From Gillisia mitskevichiae (GTDB taxonomy: Bacteria; Bacteroidota; Bacteroidia; Flavobacteriales; Flavobacteriaceae), in contig NZ_RBLG01000001.1 in assembly GCF_003634585.1 (NCBI RefSeq), positions 496,001 through 560,000 of the forward strand: a stretch of DNA of 64,000 nt, read 5' to 3'. Within the stretch, counting starts at the first letter, position 1. Every line of letters begins with the position of its first letter. The position numbers and the translations under genes were made by a program. Positions 52,909 through 60,155 of this stretch are shown in pieces. Below the pieces are notes generated by a model, which was not told where the DNA came from, ran no database searches, and was given only the letters and a program-made list of their open reading frames with translations.

Positions 52909-53505
52909 ATGGAAGCTATTGAAAAAAAGATTAGTCATGGCTTGTTCATCCTGTTATTGATACTATCATTTGGTAGTATCAAAGCACAAACTGAGGATGA
53001 CGAAATGGACATGAAAAGTGAAAATCATATAGAAAATATGCAGGATCATGAGAAGCTTATAAATGATGCCAATGAGGCTAAAACTATTTTCATGAATAGT
53101 AATGCTGAGGTTAAAACCTTATTTAATTCTTCTGCAGGATATGTTATTTTTCCAAATGTGGGAAAAGGCGCATATATTGTTGGTGGAGCGGCTGGTAATG
53201 GCGTAGTTTTCGAAAATGGGGATATTGTTGGTTTGGCTAAGTTGAAACAGATTGATATTGGGTTACAGTTGGGTGGTCAAGCTTTTAGACAAGTGATCTT
53301 TTTTGAAACCCAAGAACAACTAAATGAATTTAAAAAAGGGAATTTTGAACTTTCTGGAAATGTTTCTGCAGTAGTTGTGGAGGAAGGGAAAGCAAAAAGT
53401 ATAGATTTCACAAATGGTTTGGCTGTGGCAACCATGCCCAAAGCTGGTGCCATGATTGAAATAGCCGTGGGCGGTCAAAAATTTGAATATGAAGCGCTCC
53501 CGTAA
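52909..53505 (+). CDS. SYLF-domain (YSC84-like) secreted protein, paralogue 1
   Basis: The 198-residue protein has a signal-like N-terminus (LILSFGSIKAQ) and a SYLF/YSC84 lipid-binding domain with FNSSAGYVIFPNVGKGAYIV, LKQIDIGLQLGGQAFRQVIFF, FELSGNVSAVVVEEG and PKAGAMIEIAVGGQKFEYE. Family members bind phosphoinositides in eukaryotes; the bacterial role is unknown. A close paralogue lies at 54811-55356, after the LacI regulator. Confidence 0.88.
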   Translation: MEAIEKKISHGLFILLLILSFGSIKAQTEDDEMDMKSENHIENMQDHEKLINDANEAKTIFMNSNAEVKTLFNSSAGYVIFPNVGKGAYIVGGAAGNGVVFENGDIVGLAKLKQIDIGLQLGGQAFRQVIFFETQEQLNEFKKGNFELSGNVSAVVVEEGKAKSIDFTNGLAVATMPKAGAMIEIAVGGQKFEYEALP

Positions 53506-53534
53506 TTAAATAAATTATTCAAATTCATAAAGAA

Positions 53535-53567
53535 CTCCGAATTTTTATCTAAAATTCGGGGTTTTTT
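53535..53567 (+). terminator. Terminator of SYLF gene 1
   Basis: CTCCGAATTTT and AAAATTCGGGG form an 11-bp stem (one G-U) around TATCT, followed by six T residues. Confidence 0.8.
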
Positions 53568-53662
53568 ATGGGAAAAACCTAAATTCTGAATAATTTAAAG
53601 TATAAACGAGGCGTAATTACTAGAACTTCTTTAATTTTAAATTTCAAGTAATTATTACGCTT

Positions 53663-54679
53663 ATGAGATCCAAGATCACCCTAAAAGATTTGGCCAAATT
53701 ATTAAATGTTTCAGTTTCCACAGTCTCAAAATCACTGAATGGAAGCCCAGAAATAAGCGAGAATACAGTAAAAAGAGTAAAGGAATTAGCAGAGTTGCAT
53801 AATTATAGCCCTAATCTTACTGCGGTTAATCTCAAGCGAAAGAGCACAGGAAATATCGCAGTGATCGTTCCTAATATTTCAAATACGTTTTTCGCAAAAG
53901 TATTAGGTGGAATAGAGAATGAAGCTAGAAAAAATGGATATCAGTTAATAACCTACATCACTAATGAGTCTTTAACAGTTGAAAAACAAATCATGGAATT
54001 GATCTCTAATGGATTGGCAGATGGGGTGTTAATGTCTGTTTCTGCAGAAACTCAAAAATCAAAAAATTACGAGCATATATATAGGTTCACCGAATATGAG
54101 ATCCCTGTGGTATTATTTGACCGAATTAATGTGGATCTTAGCTTAGATAAAGTGGGGGTAGATGATATGCAAAGTATTTATAATGCCGTCCAATATCTAA
54201 AATCTAAAGGTCTTAGTAAAATAGGTTTGGTTTGTAGTATTGGAGATCTTGGTCTTGCCCAAGCTAGAATAGATGGATATAAGGCTGCTATGAGCGAACC
54301 AAGTATTGCATTTCCAGAGGAGTTTTTGATCGTGTCTAACGATCCCGAGAACTTAAAAAAGCAACTTAGTCTTGTATTGGAAAATAATGTAATGGAAGCC
54401 TTTGTAACCTTAGATTATTTAAGCACACTTTTAACCTCAAGAGTAGTACAGGAAAAAGCATTAAATATTCCAAAAGATATTAAGATAATTGGATATGTTA
54501 ATGAAGATTTCGCACCATTTCTTTGGCCCTCAATTTCATATATAGATCAGCATCCACTAAATATAGGGGAAACTGCTACAAAATTACTGGTTAAAAGAAT
54601 TAAAGAACCTCAGCCAAAAGAGACTGTAGAAAAGGTTTTAAAAACAGAGATCATTCATTTAGATTCTACACTTTTATAA
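53663..54679 (+). CDS. LacI-family transcriptional regulator
   Basis: The 338-residue regulator has an N-terminal LacI helix-turn-helix (KITLKDLAKLLNVSVSTVSKSLNG), the hinge helix (NLTAVNLKRKSTGNIAV) and a periplasmic-binding-protein-like effector domain (VIVPNISNTFFAKVLGGIE; YVNEDFAPFLWPSISYIDQH). Effectors are usually sugars. It lies between two SYLF genes with its own intergenic spaces, so its targets are not obvious from context. Confidence 0.92.
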   Translation: MRSKITLKDLAKLLNVSVSTVSKSLNGSPEISENTVKRVKELAELHNYSPNLTAVNLKRKSTGNIAVIVPNISNTFFAKVLGGIENEARKNGYQLITYITNESLTVEKQIMELISNGLADGVLMSVSAETQKSKNYEHIYRFTEYEIPVVLFDRINVDLSLDKVGVDDMQSIYNAVQYLKSKGLSKIGLVCSIGDLGLAQARIDGYKAAMSEPSIAFPEEFLIVSNDPENLKKQLSLVLENNVMEAFVTLDYLSTLLTSRVVQEKALNIPKDIKIIGYVNEDFAPFLWPSISYIDQHPLNIGETATKLLVKRIKEPQPKETVEKVLKTEIIHLDSTLL

Positions 54680-54810
54680 TCGCAAAAACACATATCTCGA
54701 TCTAATAGTTTCACTAGGTTCTCCTAATTAAAAGTGAAATAACAGTCACTTAACATAAAGGCATTATAGCAGTAATTATCTTTGTTTTACAAACCAAAAT
54801 AAAGAGAATT

Positions 54811-55356
54811 ATGAAAATATTTAAATCGAATTTATTAAAACCTGTCTTAGCTTTATTGGTAGTAGTAATGTCTAGTTGTGGAGCTACTCAAACTACTTCT
54901 GCAGATATTATGGCAGATTCCAGAGACGCAAAAGCTACAATTTCTAAAAGCCATCCTCAGGTAGCAGAATTATTTGACACCTCAGTTGGTTATGTGATCT
55001 TTCCTAATGTAGGAAAAGGAGCCTATATAATTGGAGCAGCTTCAGGACATGGGACGGTTTATCAAAATGGCGCCTTAATAGGATATTCTAGTATGAAACA
55101 GGTGGATGTTGGATTACAAGCAGGTGGGAAATCGTACATAGAGGTTATATTCTTTCAAACTCAAGATGCTTTAAATAGATTTAAAAGCGGTAGTTACGAA
55201 CTGTCTGGTAATGCATCTGCAGTACTTTTAGAGGAGGGAGTTTCTAGAGATGTAGAATTTAGAGATGGTGTTGGTGTTGTTACCAAACCAAAAGCTGGAG
55301 CCATGGCAGGAATTTCTGTTGGTGGACAAAAATTTGAATTTGATGCTATTCAATAA
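54811..55356 (+). CDS. SYLF-domain (YSC84-like) lipoprotein, paralogue 2
   Basis: The 181-residue lipoprotein (LVVVMSSC) carries the same SYLF domain as 52909-53505: FDTSVGYVIFPNVGKGAYII, MKQVDVGLQAGGKSYIEVIFF, YELSGNASAVLLEEG and PKAGAMAGISVGGQKFEFD. Unlike paralogue 1 it has a lipobox, so it is probably membrane anchored. A terminator follows. Confidence 0.88.
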   Translation: MKIFKSNLLKPVLALLVVVMSSCGATQTTSADIMADSRDAKATISKSHPQVAELFDTSVGYVIFPNVGKGAYIIGAASGHGTVYQNGALIGYSSMKQVDVGLQAGGKSYIEVIFFQTQDALNRFKSGSYELSGNASAVLLEEGVSRDVEFRDGVGVVTKPKAGAMAGISVGGQKFEFDAIQ

Positions 55357-55376
55357 ATAGTACTCCAAAATATCTT

Positions 55377-55413
55377 AAAACCGATCCTTGATATTGTAAG
55401 GGTCGGTTTTTTT
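55377..55413 (+). terminator. Terminator of SYLF gene 2
   Basis: AAACCGATCCTT and AAGGGTCGGTTT form a stem with one mismatch, followed by a T run. Confidence 0.85.
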
Positions 55414-55449
55414 ATTTATTAAATTTGAATACTTATAAAATAGATAGTC

Positions 55450-56124
55450 ATGAACATTAGACCAAAATTATTGATTTTTGATGTCAATGAAACATTGCTA
55501 AATATGGAACCTTTAAAGAACTCTATAAATGAGTCTTTAAAAGATGAAAGAGCTTTTGATATCTGGTTTCCTACTTTATTGCAATATTCATTAGTGGAAA
55601 CTATTACTAAAAATTATAAGGATTTTTCTGAAATTGCTGAATCAACTTTAAAAATGACAGCTCACCAACTGGATGTTTCATTGACAGCCGCACAGATAAA
55701 GAGTGTCTTAAGTCCGATTACAAAATTATCGGCATATCCTGAGGTTTCAAATACTCTTGAAGTTTTAAAAGAAAAGGGATTTAAACTCGTTGCGCTTTCC
55801 AATGGAAAACCGCAGGTTGTAGATGAACAATTAAAATATGCAAAGATCCATCACTTATTCGATAAAGTATTGAGCATAGAGGAAGTTAAAAATTATAAGC
55901 CACATGTTTCTACCTATCATTGCGCCTATTCATTAATGAATGTATTACCAGAGGACACTATGTTAATTGCAGCCCATGGTTGGGACATTGCAGGTGCAAA
56001 AAGAGCGGGAATTCAAGCAGCTTTTATAGCTAGACCTGGAAAATCATTATATCCTTTAGCATTAAAGCCAGATATTACAGGATCTAATCTTAATGAGATT
56101 ACAACTTTATTGTTAGCTCTGTAA
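55450..56124 (+). CDS. Haloacid dehalogenase type II family hydrolase
   Basis: The 224-residue HAD enzyme has motif I IFDVNETLLNM (nucleophile Asp10), motif II VALSNGKPQ, a motif III Lys in VKNYKPHVSTYHCA and motif IV MLIAAHGWDIAGAKRAG. This matches haloacid dehalogenase type II (L-2-haloacid dehalogenase-like) proteins: the family's N-terminal FDVNETL and HGWDIAGA are clear. Dehalogenation is family-based; many members act on other substrates. Confidence 0.88.
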   Translation: MNIRPKLLIFDVNETLLNMEPLKNSINESLKDERAFDIWFPTLLQYSLVETITKNYKDFSEIAESTLKMTAHQLDVSLTAAQIKSVLSPITKLSAYPEVSNTLEVLKEKGFKLVALSNGKPQVVDEQLKYAKIHHLFDKVLSIEEVKNYKPHVSTYHCAYSLMNVLPEDTMLIAAHGWDIAGAKRAGIQAAFIARPGKSLYPLALKPDITGSNLNEITTLLLAL

Positions 56125-56183
56125 TGCAACAATTAGCATTCATATAAATTAATTGACTTTTAAAGCTAAGATATATTAAAAAT

Positions 56184-56226
56184 AAAAAAGCGAAGCCAGA
56201 GCTATTAGATCTGGCTTCGCTTTTTA
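56184..56226. terminator. Bidirectional terminator between convergent genes
   Basis: AAAAAGCGAAGCCAGA and TCTGGCTTCGCTTTTT form a perfect 16-bp stem with A and T tracts on the two sides. It separates the dehalogenase and the large minus-strand gene. Confidence 0.92.
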
Positions 56227-56245
56227 ACTTGAAAAATTGTTCGAT

Positions 56246-59200
56246 TTAGAACTTAAATCCGAAGGTGAACACTACTCTGTTTCCTTCTTCACTTGTATAG
56301 TATCCTACATTTCCTGTAAAAGCACTAAATCCGTTTATAAATACAGAACCACCATAACTGGTGTGCCAATCTTTAGAGTTATCATTATTTACCCAGACTC
56401 TTCCATAATCAAAACCTCCAGTTAATCCGAATCTTAAAGGTATGAATGAAGTTTTTATCTTCCCTAATCCTATTCTAAGATCGGTACTTTGATAAAAACT
56501 ACTTTTACCATTAAAACGTTGATTCCTAAAGGCTCTTAAATTATCATTTCCACCTAACATGGCAGCGTGGTAAAATTCATATTTATCACTAATAATAACC
56601 TCTCCACCAATTTTAGTAGCAAGTACAATTATTCCGCTACTGTGTAATGGGTAATCTATAGAAATAGACGGTTTAACGTAACCTAGCTCATTATCATTAT
56701 CGTCTATATTAATCTTATACCCCGCAGTAAGATCAAACTCCATCCCTAATGTTGGATATGCTGGGTTTTTCCTTTTATTTAAATAATTGTAATTAACTTC
56801 TGCTCCTGCATAGATCTGATCTTCAAATACATCGTTATTTGCTTGGAATCTATCTCCTATAAATCTTTTTGTATCTCTTTCAACTTCTAAAGATTCTAGC
56901 ATAGTACTGAATTGGAATCTGCTTCCTCTTCTGTTTGTCCAGATTAATGAGGGTGCAAAATGCCATTGTTCTATGTTCACTCTGTTGTAATCTAGATCTA
57001 CATCACTATCATCATATACAGTTTCATTCCCACTTCCAAAGTAATTCAGAGTAAAATTTGGACTTGTGTAGTATGCATCTATTCCAAGATTCCAATTGTA
57101 GAAAATATGAGCAAATTCTCCGAAATAGCTTAATTCTAATCCCTGAGTATCAAAAAAGTAATTCACTCCTAAAGTATGCTGAGTTGTAAAAGGGTTTTTA
57201 ACCAGGCCGTAAGTGGTATAGGTATCTGAAACTCCAACATTAACGCCAGCATCAGAACTAAAACCAACTACTGGAAAAATGCTGTTCTGGGTAGTTTTGC
57301 GCTTGGTGAAATTGTAATTATTGATTTCGTAAGAGTCTACTAACCATTTTTTACCAGCTTTTTCTATAGTATTGTCCTTAGACTTATAATCATATAGTTT
57401 AGTTTTTCTGGAATTCTCGAAATTATAAATGTCGTTTTCTTCGCCTCCTAAAACTTTCAATTTTATTAGGTCGTTTCCTTTTCCTTCAATTTTAAATTCA
57501 TCGTCTCCATCTAGACCATAGATCCAAATCTCTTTAGTTTCCTTGGAATTATAGCTATTTTCAAAAACAACTTCATCCTTACTCGATATCTGAATATCTG
57601 TAATTCCGTCTTTCTTTCGAGTAATAAGGAATTTATCTTCTTTATCTGTTCCTGTTATAACATTAAATTTATTTAAATACTCATAATAATTCCGAGCAAC
57701 AGCCATTAAATTATCCCGACGAATTTTCAAATTCTTTTTGATGTTCACTATACTTTCATCTTGCACTTCTTCAGGAACATTGTTAAATGCGTCTTCAATT
57801 TTAGCATCGGTGATATTTGCTTGAATAAATTTTACTTGCTCTTCCCAATCCTGCCAACTAGAAGTTTGAATGATCATATTATCCATGGGATATCCCGCAG
57901 TATTAAACCATTTAACACTCTTTATTGAAGAATTGAATGATTGCATTGCTCTAAACGGTGGGAAGCCTAATTTTAATAGAGAAATTATTGGACCATCATA
58001 TTTAGAAAAAGCTTGATCTCTGTCTCTTGGAATTACTTTATATACTTTTTTATCATCCTCCTCTTGAAATTCTGCCCATCTAAACTGGTCGTCATGTCTA
58101 TCCCAATCTCCTACCAACATATCAAAGATTCTAGATTTAATATATTCCCTTTCATCTACGCTTGCATCCTTAGATTCCAACAATTCTAGTCTAAGGTCTG
58201 AAGAGCTTAAAATATCATCGGGAGTTCCAAAGATCTCCATATTTTTATTTTCATCTCCCACGTGTTCTTCCAGCATATATAACTCATCTCCATACTCATC
58301 ATTAAATACACCTAATGCTTCTTGTTTTGGCACGTAATATATTTTCGGACTCACATGAAGAATATCTACATCGTCCATTAGATCATTTAATGCGTAGGGT
58401 GCGTAAGGATGTGCAGTAGTATAATAATCCATCACAATTCTTTCAGCGACAGTATTCTCTACAATATCTCCTAAATAATGCTCTTTTACATTATTCTGAA
58501 TAAAACGAATTGCGCTTTTTCTTAGAGCTCTTAGCGTATATTCATTTTCGCTATCATTTATTAGTCTTAGAGATCTAGATTGATGTCCACCGCCTTCAGT
58601 AATTGGTTTCACATTTCCTGGCAGATCATCCAAGAATAATACTGGAGCATTAATTGGTTTACTATAAATATCACGGTAATGCTCTCCCCAAACCCATTTG
58701 TATAATCCAGTTTTATCTGTTTCTTCTTTTGTGTATACTGAAGAAACCGCAGTTTTACCATAAGTGTCTTTAGGCTTATAAGAAACTTCATCTAATGAGG
58801 TTCGTTTTCTCTGAATCTCTTTTTCGAACAAGAATTTGGAATCTGTGGCTGTAGACTCATAAAACCTAACGAGAGAACTACCATCTTTAAATAAGATGAG
58901 TTTTGCATATCCATTTTTATCTGAAGCAAAATGTCCTTTTTTCTCTGCTCTAGCATTTTGAGTTTTAGCTGCTGCTCCACTTATAATTTGTGGCACTTCA
59001 TGATGATCTAAATATTGAAGATTTTTATCGTTCCCAGAAACAAAAATTACGTCATCAAATTCACGCGCAGTAGCTTCCAATATATTATGTAGTTTACTCT
59101 GTTCTGCATTTTGATAGGTTTGATCTGAAAAACCTGCAACTTTTTTAATGAAACCGTATTTGGTACTGCTCAAAATAGGGTGATGCACTGCTACAATAAC

Positions 59201-59854
59201 AGTTTTACCATAGTTGTCCTTTAATTCATCTCTAAACTCTGCAAAGAACTGCTCTCTAGTTTTAATTTCACATTTATTATTAATGTAAGGGTGATCATCC
59301 CAATTTTCTAAATACCATTGAGAATCTATCATGATAAGCGCTACATCGTCGTTAATCTCTTCGCTTTCAATAGGACAGCCATCATTTGGCCAAAATTTCG
59401 CTTTGCTGTTATCTTGTAAAAAAGATTCCAGATCGTCTATGCTAATATGTCCTTTTTTATTCCATTCATTCACCCCAGGAGTGAAGATCACATTCCCATT
59501 AAATTTATCTATTGGATCTAATAATGAATTCTTTAGGTATGCTTCTGTCTTCTTTTGAGCATCGTCTTTAGATGGATAGCCTTTTTTTGTAATATTTCCT
59601 ACAATTAATAAAGTCGCGTCTTTGTCTTCTTCTGAAGACTTAATGATCCCATTTAATACCTCTTGCGAGGTCTTATCATTTTTATCCAAAGCAGTATTGG
59701 CTGTGATATAAAAGGTATGGGCAACTTCTTTTCCTTGAGTCGCACTTTTGTCTTGTGCAAAACCTGAAGAAAAAATGCTGAAAAGAAATAAAAGACTGAA
59801 GTTCGAGAAGTTAAAAATTCGGTGGGAACTTCTTAAAGTAGTAGACTTGTGCAT
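56246..59854 (-). CDS. Outer-membrane protein: degenerate metallophosphoesterase, kinase-like domain, Omp85-type barrel
   Basis: This is a 1202-residue protein with a signal peptide (about 1-34, FSSGFAQ). Residues 45-330 follow the calcineurin-like phosphoesterase fold (conserved MIDSQWYLENWDDHP; VAVHHPILSS), but most metal-ligand motifs are changed: GN at 86-87 for GD, PGVNEW (126-131) for PGNHDW, SGNDKN (273-278) for SGHxHN. Residues 420-700 look like a kinase fold: a glycine-rich GGGHQSRS (421-428), LRALRK (441-446), hinge-like LYMLEE (525-530), GDWDRHDDQ (582-590) and PRDRDQAF (609-616). Residues 850-1202 are a surface-antigen barrel ending FTFGFKF. Catalysis by either domain is inference. 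The usual annotation would be metallophosphoesterase. Confidence 0.75.
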   Translation of the reverse strand: MHKSTTLRSSHRIFNFSNFSLLFLFSIFSSGFAQDKSATQGKEVAHTFYITANTALDKNDKTSQEVLNGIIKSSEEDKDATLLIVGNITKKGYPSKDDAQKKTEAYLKNSLLDPIDKFNGNVIFTPGVNEWNKKGHISIDDLESFLQDNSKAKFWPNDGCPIESEEINDDVALIMIDSQWYLENWDDHPYINNKCEIKTREQFFAEFRDELKDNYGKTVIVAVHHPILSSTKYGFIKKVAGFSDQTYQNAEQSKLHNILEATAREFDDVIFVSGNDKNLQYLDHHEVPQIISGAAAKTQNARAEKKGHFASDKNGYAKLILFKDGSSLVRFYESTATDSKFLFEKEIQRKRTSLDEVSYKPKDTYGKTAVSSVYTKEETDKTGLYKWVWGEHYRDIYSKPINAPVLFLDDLPGNVKPITEGGGHQSRSLRLINDSENEYTLRALRKSAIRFIQNNVKEHYLGDIVENTVAERIVMDYYTTAHPYAPYALNDLMDDVDILHVSPKIYYVPKQEALGVFNDEYGDELYMLEEHVGDENKNMEIFGTPDDILSSSDLRLELLESKDASVDEREYIKSRIFDMLVGDWDRHDDQFRWAEFQEEDDKKVYKVIPRDRDQAFSKYDGPIISLLKLGFPPFRAMQSFNSSIKSVKWFNTAGYPMDNMIIQTSSWQDWEEQVKFIQANITDAKIEDAFNNVPEEVQDESIVNIKKNLKIRRDNLMAVARNYYEYLNKFNVITGTDKEDKFLITRKKDGITDIQISSKDEVVFENSYNSKETKEIWIYGLDGDDEFKIEGKGNDLIKLKVLGGEENDIYNFENSRKTKLYDYKSKDNTIEKAGKKWLVDSYEINNYNFTKRKTTQNSIFPVVGFSSDAGVNVGVSDTYTTYGLVKNPFTTQHTLGVNYFFDTQGLELSYFGEFAHIFYNWNLGIDAYYTSPNFTLNYFGSGNETVYDDSDVDLDYNRVNIEQWHFAPSLIWTNRRGSRFQFSTMLESLEVERDTKRFIGDRFQANNDVFEDQIYAGAEVNYNYLNKRKNPAYPTLGMEFDLTAGYKINIDDNDNELGYVKPSISIDYPLHSSGIIVLATKIGGEVIISDKYEFYHAAMLGGNDNLRAFRNQRFNGKSSFYQSTDLRIGLGKIKTSFIPLRFGLTGGFDYGRVWVNNDNSKDWHTSYGGSVFINGFSAFTGNVGYYTSEEGNRVVFTFGFKF

Positions 59855-60155
59855 ATTATAATAGTTGTTAAGATCTTATTTTATTAGTTTAATACATAGG
59901 GAAAACCGCTAAAAGCAAGCAAGATTCAAAAAAAATAACATATGTAAATAAATTTTAACGTACTATAACATTTTTGATAACTTCGAGTTAAACGCTCGTT
60001 TCAAATTAGTATAGAATTCATTTTTTTTGAATTTTTTATTATTCAATAGAATTGGGGTTAATTTTTATTAATAGGATCAAGTTTTCTAAATAGCTTTTAT
60101 ACTTTCAACTGATTTATTGTGGAATAAAATTTAAATTAGCTTCAAAACCATAATC
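59855..60155. other. Divergent intergenic region, no gene seen
   Basis: These 301 nt are very AT-rich and separate the large barrel protein from the regulator gene. I see no exact TAnnTTTG box with good spacing, no palindrome of note and no ORF. Confidence 0.4.

Noticed and set aside
56237-56425. 62-codon plus-strand frame at the end of the large barrel protein gene
   Set aside because: It overlaps the conserved C-terminal barrel strands on the other strand and follows a strong terminator; no evidence for translation.
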